From NCBI RefSeq assembly GCF_022533585.1, contig NZ_CP092827.1, positions 2,706,001-2,770,000 of the forward strand: DNA of 64,000 bases. The letters run 5' to 3'. Positions 1-7,099 of the stretch are shown piece after piece. Origin of the DNA: Pseudomonas sp. LS.1a. GTDB lineage: Bacteria; Pseudomonadota; Gammaproteobacteria; Pseudomonadales; Pseudomonadaceae. A program made the position numbers and the translations under genes. Below the pieces are notes generated by a model, which was given only the letters and a program-made list of their open reading frames with translations, was not told the origin of the DNA and did no database searches. The number at the start of each line of letters is the position of its first letter. Within the stretch, counting starts at the first letter, position 1.

Positions 1-207
1 TGCAAGGCGTTCGGCATCCAGCCCGCCCAAGCCCTGGAGGTCGCTGTCGAGAACGGATGGCGCGGCTTCGAGGTGGAATGGGTCACCAAGCGCATCGGTG
101 CGCAGTTGCCTGCCCAGGCCAAACCCCATAGCCGTCACCATGGCTTCGACGACCGCGATTACACCGCCGGCCTGGCCGAGCGAGAGGACGGCACCTATGC
201 GATCTGA
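1..207 (+). CDS. Phage replication protein, C-terminal fragment (5' end outside window)
   Basis: Frame 1 is open from the first base to TGA at 205-207 and encodes 68 residues. The tail has the form HHGFDDRDYTAGL...DGTYAI, which resembles the C-terminus of phage replication or helix-turn-helix initiator proteins that precede dnaC-like genes in Pseudomonas prophages. The next gene starts inside or just after this one, as expected for an initiator and loader pair. The catalytic or DNA-binding part lies outside the window, so the family is inferred from the tail and the neighbour only. Confidence 0.55.
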   Translation, partial: CKAFGIQPAQALEVAVENGWRGFEVEWVTKRIGAQLPAQAKPHSRHHGFDDRDYTAGLAEREDGTYAI

Positions 208-1009
208 ATCGGTGATCACCATGTCCGAGGTGAGAAACGCCGCGGGCTTCCGTGTCCAGCCCGCGCAATGTGAACATCACGGCGACTTCGAGCAGCGTGT
301 AACCATGCTGATGGGCCGCGAAATCCTCGGGCGCTGCCCTGTGTGCGAGAAAGCGGCCGTTGCCGAGCGCGAAGCCAAGCATCTGGCGGAGGACACCCGG
401 CTGAAGCGTGAGGCGATGACCCGCAAGCTGGGTGCGGCGCTGATCCCCAAGCGCTTCGCCGACCGCACCTTTGCTAATTACCGCGTTGAGCACGAAGGGC
501 AACGCAAGGCGCTGGCCTACTGCACTCGCTACGTGGCGGCTTTCTCGGAAATTGAGCGCACTGGGCGGTGCCTGATGCTGCTGGGCAAGGTCGGTACCGG
601 CAAAACGCACTTGGGTGCCGGGATGGCCAACGAGCTGATGCGCAACACCTCGGCAACGGCCGTGTACCGCACGGTGGGCGCCGTCCTGCAATCCATCCGA
701 GCCACGTACGACCGCCACAGCGAACAGTCCGAAGCCGCCATCCTGTCCAGCCTGATCGAACCTTCGCTCCTGGTACTGGACGAGGTCGGGGTGAGCAAGG
801 AGCAGCCGAGCGAGTTCGAGCTGACCACCCTGTTCTCGATCATCAACGGGCGCTACGAGCAGATGCGCCCCACAGTGGTGATTTCCAACCTGGAGGCCAG
901 CCAGCTGCGCCACGCCATGGGCGAGCGGTGCTATGACCGCCTGCGCGAGGGCGGCGGGGTGGTGGTGCCGTTCGAGTGGGAGTCGCACCGCGGCAAGGAG
1001 GAATTTTGA
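197..1009 (+). CDS. DnaC/IstB-like helicase loader ATPase
   Basis: 270-residue AAA+ ATPase of the DnaC family, which loads the replicative helicase at the phage origin. The N-terminal part has a possible zinc motif (C-x2-H early, CPVC near residue 53). Walker A is GKVGTGKTH near residues 130-138 and Walker B is LLVLDEVG near 190-197. The start at 197 overlaps the upstream stop by 11 bases; the ATG at 221 is an alternative. The open frame extends further left, but that part is the antiparallel-composition shadow of the upstream gene. Likely cotranscribed with the gene before it. Confidence 0.85.
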   Translation: MRSESVITMSEVRNAAGFRVQPAQCEHHGDFEQRVTMLMGREILGRCPVCEKAAVAEREAKHLAEDTRLKREAMTRKLGAALIPKRFADRTFANYRVEHEGQRKALAYCTRYVAAFSEIERTGRCLMLLGKVGTGKTHLGAGMANELMRNTSATAVYRTVGAVLQSIRATYDRHSEQSEAAILSSLIEPSLLVLDEVGVSKEQPSEFELTTLFSIINGRYEQMRPTVVISNLEASQLRHAMGERCYDRLREGGGVVVPFEWESHRGKEEF

Positions 1010-1046
1010 CTGTGCGGCAATGGCTAAAAATGGGGCTGGGGTCGGT

Positions 1047-2372
1047 ATGAGCGCGACCGCCGCAGTGAAATTATCGGATGCCGAAATTCGTCGACAGGCT
1101 GCCCAGGCCGGGGTGCGTGATCTGCGCGACCCAAGGCACCCGGGGCTTCGGTTTCGCTTCGACCAGAGCCGCCAGGGTGGCACCTGGTTCCTGGTGGCGC
1201 GCCGGAAGTGGAATCGACTCGCTCGCTTTCCGGAGTACAGCTCGGCCGCGATTCTGGCTGAGCTGCCCACTCTGCGGCAGCGCCTACTCACCCAGCCGGA
1301 TGACGTGATCGCGTTGGCTGGACTGGTGACCTTCAACGATTTGTTGGGCTGGTTCAAAGAGCGGGTGAGCGGTGATGCCAGCGTGTCGGATTCATGGAAG
1401 CGTACCGTGAGGACAGTCATCGAGCGACACCTGCAACCGCGCATTGGCGAGTTGCCGATTGCTACGCTGACAGCCGCAACGCTGGATAAGCGCTTGATGT
1501 GGCCTGCCCAGGCCGAATGCTCGACCTCCTATGTGCGGCAGATCTACCGCGTGTTGAGCCTGGCCGTAGGCAAAGCGCGTGAGCTCGGCCTGATCGGAAG
1601 CAACCCCATGGCCGAAATGAAGTTCAACCAGTTCATCAAGACCAAGATTGTGCCGAAGGATGGCAGGCTGCGAGCTGACCACCTGGAGGAGGTGATTCCC
1701 GTCCTCGGTGGGCTGTTCGGGCGGTCACCTGCAGAAGCGATGCTGCCATTGCTCATGATTTGCCACGGCACCCGCTTGGGCGAAACGCGGCGGGCCGAAT
1801 GGGCTGATTTCGCACTGGGTCATGCAGAGTGGTTCATTCCTGCCAAGCACACCAAGACCCGCACCGAGCACCGGCTCCCGCTGACGCCGCAGGTGTGCGC
1901 TTTGTTGCAAAGGTACCGCGCCGTCCAAGTAGAAAACGGCTACAGCGGCAAATACCTGTTCCCAGGCCGGAAGGGGCAGCCGTTGAGCCCCAGTCAGGCC
2001 TCGGCGGTATTCCGTCGACTGGCTTCAAGTGAATGGTCCAGCCATGACCTGCGCAAGGTGGCCCGTACCGCCTGGCTGGACATGGGGGTGGATGGGTTTA
2101 TCGGTGAAATGCTGCTCAACCACTCGCTGGGCAAGGTTGCGGATACCTACATCAAATCGAAGGGCAACGGTCTTCGTCGCGAAGCGCTCGAGCAGTGGCA
2201 CGCCTGGTTAGACGGCATCGGCTTTGCCGCCATTCACGGGTTGACGGGCGTGCAATCCGCAATTTCTCACAACGGGCCGCAGCCCAAGCCACGCAAGGCG
2301 CGCAGCCCAATCCACGAATTAGTTACAGGGGAGAATGCAGAACGTGAAATTTCATCTTCAGGATGGCTTTAA
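1047..2372 (+). CDS. Tyrosine recombinase (phage integrase family) in the replication module
   Basis: 441-residue tyrosine recombinase. The catalytic pattern is visible: Arg near residue 243 in ICHGTRLGE, H-x-x-R near 333-336 in SSHDLRKVART, and the nucleophile Tyr near 368 in VADTYIKS. The N-terminal third carries an arm/core-binding region starting LSDAEIRRQAAQ. ATG 1047 was chosen over ATG 1020 because the conserved-looking protein begins there; neither has a strong ribosome site. It lies between the helicase loader and the antiterminator, not at a prophage end, so it could be a dimer resolvase or accessory recombinase as easily as the excision integrase. Confidence 0.8.
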   Translation: MSATAAVKLSDAEIRRQAAQAGVRDLRDPRHPGLRFRFDQSRQGGTWFLVARRKWNRLARFPEYSSAAILAELPTLRQRLLTQPDDVIALAGLVTFNDLLGWFKERVSGDASVSDSWKRTVRTVIERHLQPRIGELPIATLTAATLDKRLMWPAQAECSTSYVRQIYRVLSLAVGKARELGLIGSNPMAEMKFNQFIKTKIVPKDGRLRADHLEEVIPVLGGLFGRSPAEAMLPLLMICHGTRLGETRRAEWADFALGHAEWFIPAKHTKTRTEHRLPLTPQVCALLQRYRAVQVENGYSGKYLFPGRKGQPLSPSQASAVFRRLASSEWSSHDLRKVARTAWLDMGVDGFIGEMLLNHSLGKVADTYIKSKGNGLRREALEQWHAWLDGIGFAAIHGLTGVQSAISHNGPQPKPRKARSPIHELVTGENAEREISSSGWL

Positions 2373-2664
2373 ACGACCGCGCCTTGACCTCGTTCAATGC
2401 CCGGTATGCAGGGGCAGGGCGGTCGTGAAGGGGGTGTTCTATGAGTTGGCGTGCATGGACTGCAATGGCTCAGGTTGGGTTGTTGAAGGGTCCAGGTTGG
2501 TGCTTTCGCTTGAGGAGCTGGTCACGCAGTTGAGTTTCAAATTGGAGCAGTCTCAGAGACAAATCGAGGCTTTGAAAAGGCCGGCGAAAGTAGTCGGCCC
2601 GCAGCAGCAGTACCAAGAACCGAACCGCGTGGGAGCGGGCGGCACAAATTACACAGGGGATTGA
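2335..2664 (+). CDS. Small zinc-ribbon phage protein
   Basis: 109 residues, with two cysteine pairs CPVCRG (near residue 22) and CMDCNGSG (near 40) that form a DnaJ-like zinc ribbon. A predicted helical stretch rich in Gln, Glu and Leu and a low-complexity tail follow. A clear ribosome site (AGGGGAG) lies a few bases before ATG 2335, supporting a start inside the end of the recombinase gene (38-base overlap). Proteins of this kind are common just before Q antiterminators in Pseudomonas prophages; the function is unknown. Confidence 0.7.
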   Translation: MQNVKFHLQDGFKRPRLDLVQCPVCRGRAVVKGVFYELACMDCNGSGWVVEGSRLVLSLEELVTQLSFKLEQSQRQIEALKRPAKVVGPQQQYQEPNRVGAGGTNYTGD

Positions 2665-2666
2665 TC

Positions 2667-3056
2667 ATGATGATTCGCAAGCCAGCCGGCCGCCCATTGG
2701 GTGACACCGAGTATCTGCTGGAGCAATGGGGGTGGTGGCGGATGGATGGGGCTGGCATGCCTATCCACACCTCGCCAACCTTCGCGCTGATAAGGCAGGC
2801 AGTGCCGCAGCCGTCGGCGAGCAAGAACTATTGCATTACCGACGACTGGGCACTTGCCATCGACAGTGCAGTAGCCCGGCTTTCGGCTCGGGACCAGCAG
2901 ATGGGGGACATCATCTGGCTGTACTACGGAGCCAAATGGCCGATGGTTAGGGTTGGTAAGCACTACGGCATGAGTGAAGGCAAGGCTCGCGAGTTAACTA
3001 GAGCCGGCATTGCATGGATTGATTGCGCGGTAGCTGAGCAGCGAAACGCTGCATGA
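2667..3056 (+). CDS. Q-type late antiterminator (Phage_antitermQ-like)
   Basis: 129-residue protein with the features of the lambdoid antitermination Q family: an early RKPAGRPLGDTEYLLEQWGWW segment, a middle SARDQQMGDIIWLYYG segment and a C-terminal helix-turn-helix-like VGKHYGMSEGKARELTRAG. Q proteins load on RNA polymerase near the late promoter and let it read through terminators into lysis and head genes. Its position at the end of the early genes fits. Tandem ATG codons at 2667 and 2670 follow an AGGGGA ribosome site. Several hairpin terminators downstream would be its targets. Confidence 0.75.
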   Translation: MMIRKPAGRPLGDTEYLLEQWGWWRMDGAGMPIHTSPTFALIRQAVPQPSASKNYCITDDWALAIDSAVARLSARDQQMGDIIWLYYGAKWPMVRVGKHYGMSEGKARELTRAGIAWIDCAVAEQRNAA

Positions 3057-3193
3057 AACTCTAGAGAAACGCTTCAGCCCACAAATTTTTTGATAGCTGC
3101 CCGGGATCCAGAAACGACCTCTGGATCTCGCGGTGGCGTTTTGATATCTTGTCCGGTATTAAATGGTATCCAGATTCCAATAGGAACTTTTTT
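3057..3193. promoter_or_regulatory. Q-to-ParA spacer, expected late/accessory promoter region
   Basis: AT-richer 137-base gap where the composition switches from high-GC phage to the low-GC cassette. It holds a small inverted repeat (ccagaaacgacctctgg) and TTGATA/TATTAA-like hexamers, but with poor spacing, so no promoter can be assigned with confidence. A TAGGAAC ribosome site precedes ATG 3194. Confidence 0.3.
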
Positions 3194-4231
3194 ATGGCCA
3201 AGGTGGTAGCATTCTTTAATAACAAGGGAGGGGTTGGTAAAACGACAACTTCTTGTAACGTTGCTGCAGGGCTGTCGCAATATTTGGGAAAGAAAGTTCT
3301 GTATGTGGACTTGGATCCACAATGTAATGCAACGTTATTGATTCTGGGTGAGGATCAAGTTACTGAGTGCTACTGGAGTCATCCAGACGACCATAAATCA
3401 ATTATTAATATTATCAATCCGCTTTTGGTTGATGAGCCGGGTATAAAGTTTGATCCGGAAGCTGTTATTAAGGATGGAAATAGGTTTGGTGTCGACTTGA
3501 TTATGGGGCACCCAAACTTATCGGAAATCGAGGACAGACTTGGCGAGGCGTGGGTGAAAGTCCCAGGTGGTGACATTGGTGCTCTACGGAAAACAAACTG
3601 GTGTAGCGATCTAGTCCAAAACCTATCGCAAGACTATGACTACATAATTCTTGACCTAGGGCCAAGCTTAGGTTCGCTGAATAGGTCCGCACTATTGGCG
3701 TCGGACTATTTTGTGACGCCGATGTCGATCGATATTTTCAGTATAGTTGGTCTTCGTAACATCTCTCGTTGGTTAAATGACTGGATCCGAAAATATGATC
3801 GAGGTATCGCCAACCTTGATGCTACAAATCCGGAATATTTTGACCGTTACCCTGTGAAAAAGAAGGTTGATATTCTAAATGGCTGCCTGGGGTATACAAG
3901 CCAGGCTTACCATTCAAGGCGTAATAAGGACGGCGATCGTCGGCCGACTAAAGCATTTGAGTCGATACTTAATTTGTTTGAGCAGAACTTCATTCAGTAC
4001 CTCGGTGCTTTCAGTGTCACTGGGCTTGTGGCGCGTGATTTGATGCTAGGCGTTATTCCAAACATGTTTAGTTTGGCTGCTTTGGCCCAGCAAAGCTCAT
4101 CACCTATTCGGGATCTTAGAGCCAATGATGGGATATTTGGTGCTCACTATTCTCAAGCAAAAACATACTCTAGTATTTTTGACTCAATAGCGTCCCAAAT
4201 TGTCAATAATATGGGGCCAAAAAATGATTGA
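3194..4231 (+). CDS. ParA/MinD-like ATPase of an accessory (putative defence) cassette
   Basis: 345-residue P-loop ATPase. It has the deviant Walker A KGGVGKTT at residues 11-18, a switch region VDLDPQCNAT at 39-47 and a Walker B-like segment YIILDLGPSLGS, all diagnostic of ParA/Soj proteins. ATG 3194 follows TAGGAAC and gives the typical MAKVVAFFNNKGG start. No ParB gene or parS-like site is nearby, so plasmid-type partition is unlikely. It overlaps the SIR2 gene by 8 bases, implying translational coupling and a joint function. GC content is visibly much lower than in flanking phage genes, a sign of separate acquisition. The C-terminal part of about 130 residues is longer than in minimal ParA proteins. 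Confidence 0.85.
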   Translation: MAKVVAFFNNKGGVGKTTTSCNVAAGLSQYLGKKVLYVDLDPQCNATLLILGEDQVTECYWSHPDDHKSIINIINPLLVDEPGIKFDPEAVIKDGNRFGVDLIMGHPNLSEIEDRLGEAWVKVPGGDIGALRKTNWCSDLVQNLSQDYDYIILDLGPSLGSLNRSALLASDYFVTPMSIDIFSIVGLRNISRWLNDWIRKYDRGIANLDATNPEYFDRYPVKKKVDILNGCLGYTSQAYHSRRNKDGDRRPTKAFESILNLFEQNFIQYLGAFSVTGLVARDLMLGVIPNMFSLAALAQQSSSPIRDLRANDGIFGAHYSQAKTYSSIFDSIASQIVNNMGPKND

Positions 4232-5084
4232 TTGGCCAGAATCATTGGTTCAAGAGTTGGCTGCAAAGCGCGCAATCATATTTATTGGTGCGGGAATTTC
4301 GTCAGGTTCGGTTTCCCGCAACAATCCAGAGGTTAGGCCGCCAACTTGGAATAAGCTTTTGGAGTCTGCTGGGGAGAGATTTAAGCGGGCAGACGGCGAG
4401 TTTATAAAAAAGTTGCTGGACTCGGATAAGCTTTTGGATGCTGCTGAGGTCATTTTTCATGGTGTCCCTCCCGCAGACAAACGGAACTTTTTCGTTGGCC
4501 AGTTTGCTACGCCGGATTTCTTGTCATCTAAATGTCATGCGGCAATTCAGGGTATCAACCCGAAAATCGTAATAACTACTAATTACGATCAAATATATGA
4601 AAAGCAATGTGATGCGTTGCTTGCGGGGCGTGGATATTCGGTAAAGAAGTTTAATGATGCAGACTTGCTAGATTGCGTAAGGTCAAGTGATAACTTAATA
4701 ATAAAGGCTCACGGCTGCATTTCCAGTCCCGGCAACCTTATTCTGAATCGCTCAGACTATTATTCGCTTAAAAAGCAAAATGCTGGATTCTATAGTGTTT
4801 TGGATGGATTATTGACGGTGAGTACTGTGTTGTTTCTAGGCTGCAGTATGTCAGATCCTGATATTCAGCTTGTCCTTGAAAACACAAATATATCCGCGCC
4901 TTCCGCACATACTCACTATGCAGTAATGCCTGAGGGTGGGCATGCCGCTTTGAAGTCGGCTATGGAGTCGGCGTATAATATAAAAATTCTTGAATATAAC
5001 AGCGAGGACAACCACAGTCGTCTTCTTGAAGGTTTAGAGGAGCTGAAGATTTTGGTCGACTCCGAGCGTGCTCTGGCAGTCTAA
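4224..5084 (+). CDS. SIR2-domain protein (putative NAD-consuming effector)
   Basis: 286 residues, essentially one SIR2-like domain of the SIR2_2 type. Visible motifs are GAGIS at 22-26 (NAD-binding loop), TTNYD at 118-122, KAHG with His163 in the catalytic position, and GCSMSDPD at 206-213. No zinc-finger cysteine set of classical sirtuin deacetylases is seen. In antiphage systems such domains degrade NAD+ on infection and arrest the cell; that role is inferred here from family and location. The gene overlaps the ParA gene by 8 bases and shares its low GC. It has no attached sensor domain, so the ParA partner may regulate it. Confidence 0.85.
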   Translation: MIDWPESLVQELAAKRAIIFIGAGISSGSVSRNNPEVRPPTWNKLLESAGERFKRADGEFIKKLLDSDKLLDAAEVIFHGVPPADKRNFFVGQFATPDFLSSKCHAAIQGINPKIVITTNYDQIYEKQCDALLAGRGYSVKKFNDADLLDCVRSSDNLIIKAHGCISSPGNLILNRSDYYSLKKQNAGFYSVLDGLLTVSTVLFLGCSMSDPDIQLVLENTNISAPSAHTHYAVMPEGGHAALKSAMESAYNIKILEYNSEDNHSRLLEGLEELKILVDSERALAV

Positions 5085-5197
5085 ATATTTGTCATTCTGA
5101 TTGATTCATGGTCGAGATCAAAAAAAGCTTTTCCGCACGGAATAAGTCTGTTTTTATAGCAGCGTGTGTTGCTGTGAACGCAGCGCGACGCCTTCAC

Positions 5198-5222
5198 AAC
5201 CCGGCCATGAGCCGGGTTTTTT
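5198..5222 (+). terminator. Intrinsic terminator-like hairpin after the ParA-SIR2 cassette
   Basis: AACCCGG(C)-catga-(G)CCGGGTT stem followed by a run of T. It lies between the SIR2 gene and the holin, so it could end cassette transcription or be a Q-sensitive terminator. Confidence 0.7.
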
Positions 5223-5235
5223 GTGCCCATTTACA

Positions 5236-5261
5236 AGCCCTGCCATCGTGCGGGGCTTTTT
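5236..5261 (+). terminator. Second intrinsic terminator-like hairpin
   Basis: AGCCC-tgccatcgtgcg-GGGCT stem followed by TTTTT, 14 bases after the first hairpin. The tandem arrangement fits a strong stop just before the lysis and late genes. Confidence 0.55.
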
Positions 5262-5340
5262 CGTTTCCGGCCCCATGCCTGGCTCTTTGCTCCAAGCGGA
5301 TGACAGAGACATGGAGGCCGGACCTTTTTGAGGACTACAG

Positions 5341-5661
5341 ATGAACACTGAGCATCAGGCGCTAGCCGATGTGCCCCTCTGGCTGTTGGTGCTGTTGAGC
5401 ATGGCCGGCATGTCTGGCGAGATGCTGAGGGCATCGGGTACCGACCTTGGTCTTCGGCAGATCCTTCAGCGTGTAGCTTTGCGTTTTCTCGCGTCTGGCT
5501 TGCTGGGCATGGCAACGCTGCTGCTCGCGATGGCTCTGTGGAGCAATCTCTACCTTGCTGCTGGCTTGGGCATCGTCATCGCCGTGATCGGAGCAGATGT
5601 CGCCGGTGGCTTGTACACCCAGTTCTTGGCCAAGAAAGCCGGAATCAATTCCCGCAATTAA
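5341..5661 (+). CDS. Phage holin (LydA/holin superfamily III-like)
   Basis: 106-residue membrane protein. Hydrophobic segments lie near residues 11-24, 48-66 and 69-90, with a short basic tail (AKKAGINSRN). The opening ADVPLWLLVLLSMAGMSGEMLRA matches the LydA-type holins used by Pseudomonas phages and pyocin-like elements. Holins open the inner membrane to release the endolysin. It is separated from the endolysin (27080) by the whole head-tail operon, a split arrangement also seen in other Pseudomonas prophages. Confidence 0.75.
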   Translation: MNTEHQALADVPLWLLVLLSMAGMSGEMLRASGTDLGLRQILQRVALRFLASGLLGMATLLLAMALWSNLYLAAGLGIVIAVIGADVAGGLYTQFLAKKAGINSRN

Positions 5662-5676
5662 TGATGAGGTGGGGCG

Positions 5677-6417
5677 GTGATCAATCTCGATATCGATGTC
5701 GATAGTGCCTTGCTGTTCCGCTCAATAACGGACATTCAACGTAAGCAGATCCCTTTCGCCGTGGTCCTGGCACAAACTAAGCTGGCCCAGCGAGTAAAGC
5801 CGGGCATGCTCAAGGTCATGCAGCAGCGCCTGGATCGACCAACCCCGACCACGATGAAAAGCCTGTTTGTGCAGGCGGCCACCAAGGCCCGTCCGGCCAA
5901 AGTGTTCTTTAAGGATTCTTGGACCGCTGGCATTCCTGCTGATGCCTACTTGCAACAGACAGTGCAGGGTGGTCAGCGGCCGCATAAGCGTTTCGAGAAG
6001 TCGCTGATTGCCCAAGGACTGATGCAGTCGGGGCAGTTCGCGCTACCGGCCAAGGATTTGCTAAACCAGTACGGCAATGTCTCACGCGGCACGATGACCC
6101 GCATCCTTTCGGGGCTCGGAGCTGCCGAATCGGGGCGCGGGCATCAGGCCAACGCCACGGGCAGCAAGCGCAGTCAACGTAAAGGTAACGCAAGGCGCTA
6201 TTTCGCAGGCTCTGTCGACGGGCTGCAAGGTGTGTGGGAGCGCAAAGACTCGGTGTTCGGTGCTGCGGTGCGTCCGGTGTTCCTGTACTCCAACGGTGCA
6301 CCGGGTTATCGCGTCATCTTCCCGTTCTTCAAGATCGCCGAGAACATCGTCAAGGCGCATGCGCAGGCCGAACTCACGGCAGCCATGGGGCAGGCCGTAG
6401 CCACCGCTCGGCCATGA
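5677..6417 (+). CDS. Phage protein of unknown function (possible virion morphogenesis role)
   Basis: 246 residues from GTG 5677, which follows a GAGGTGGGG ribosome site 15 bases after the holin stop. The sequence is basic, with no signal peptide or membrane segment. Its middle (GSKRSQRKGNARRYFAG) is strongly basic and its end (VFPFFKIAENIVKAHAQAE) recalls minor tail and neck proteins. I do not recognise a specific family. Its place just before the terminase genes suggests a structural or assembly role, which is inference. Confidence 0.6.
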   Translation: MINLDIDVDSALLFRSITDIQRKQIPFAVVLAQTKLAQRVKPGMLKVMQQRLDRPTPTTMKSLFVQAATKARPAKVFFKDSWTAGIPADAYLQQTVQGGQRPHKRFEKSLIAQGLMQSGQFALPAKDLLNQYGNVSRGTMTRILSGLGAAESGRGHQANATGSKRSQRKGNARRYFAGSVDGLQGVWERKDSVFGAAVRPVFLYSNGAPGYRVIFPFFKIAENIVKAHAQAELTAAMGQAVATARP

Positions 6418-6553
6418 CCGGCGAATGAGTCTGCTTCCGCTACCCCCGCCCCCTCAACGGGTCCTCCCGGACCCACTGGGGTTAGGGGGTAATTCGGGCC
6501 CCGCCTTTTCGCTATGTATGACCCAAATTCGGAGGTTGGTTGTTGTTTAGTCC
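6418..6553. other. Pre-terminase gap with inverted repeat, candidate cos region
   Basis: 136-base gap before the small terminase. It is rich in C then G runs and contains the perfect inverted repeat GGGTCC-tccc-GGACCC at 6459-6474 with no T tract. In lambdoid phages cos lies directly upstream of the small terminase gene. The assignment is positional only. Confidence 0.3.
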
Positions 6554-7099
6554 ATGACAAATCCAACGATTACCCGACAGCCGTATTGGCTGAACAAAAA
6601 ACGCATGGCCGAAAGCCTCGGGATTTCGGTTCAAGCCTTTGACAAATGGGGCGTCGAGCCGGTCCAGAAGATCGGCCGAGAGTCGTTCTACGACGTTCGT
6701 TCGGTGGTGGATAACCGCCTGCAGCACCAAAGCGGGAAACAACAACTCGGCGGCGACGATATCGACCCCCTGGCCGAGGCGAAGCTGCTGCAGGAGCGTT
6801 TGCGCCTGACCAAGGAGCAGGCCGACGCCCAGGCGATGCGAAACGAGGTCAAGCGCCGCAACCTGGTGCCGGCCGAATTCATGACGTTTGCCATCAGCCG
6901 CCTGGTCAACTTGATCGGCTCGACCCTCGACACCGTGCATACCAAGGTCAAGCGCAAGCACCCCGACATCGAGCCGCGCCATCTGGAAGCGGTACAGCGC
7001 GAGGTGGCCGTTACGCGTAACGAAGCGGCAAGCCTCGATCAGCGATTACCGGAGATTCTTGATGAGTTCCTTTCAGCCATGGATGACGAATCTGGCTAA
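6554..7099 (+). CDS. Terminase small subunit (DUF1441 family)
   Basis: 181-residue DNA-packaging recognition subunit. The N-terminal 60 residues form a helix-turn-helix (NKKRMAESLGISVQAFDKWG) typical of Nu1/DUF1441 proteins. A charged coiled-coil region (LQERLRLTKEQADAQAMRNEVKR) follows, and a C-terminal helical part would contact the large subunit. It overlaps the large subunit gene by 38 bases. The 14-base palindrome at 7009-7022 lies inside its coding sequence. Confidence 0.85.
   Translation: MTNPTITRQPYWLNKKRMAESLGISVQAFDKWGVEPVQKIGRESFYDVRSVVDNRLQHQSGKQQLGGDDIDPLAEAKLLQERLRLTKEQADAQAMRNEVKRRNLVPAEFMTFAISRLVNLIGSTLDTVHTKVKRKHPDIEPRHLEAVQREVAVTRNEAASLDQRLPEILDEFLSAMDDESG
7009..7022. repeat. 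Late-operon palindrome copy 1 (CGTTACGCGTAACG)
   Basis: Perfect 14-base palindrome inside the small terminase gene, read in the frame A-V-T-R-N. Confidence 0.85.

Noticed and set aside
3194..4231. ParA gene as part of a plasmid or prophage partition system
   Set aside because: No ParB-like gene or parS-like repeat near it; the coupled partner is a SIR2-domain protein.
5108..5344. 78-residue frame between the SIR2 and holin genes
   Set aside because: It runs through two terminator hairpins, has no ribosome site and no recognisable sequence.
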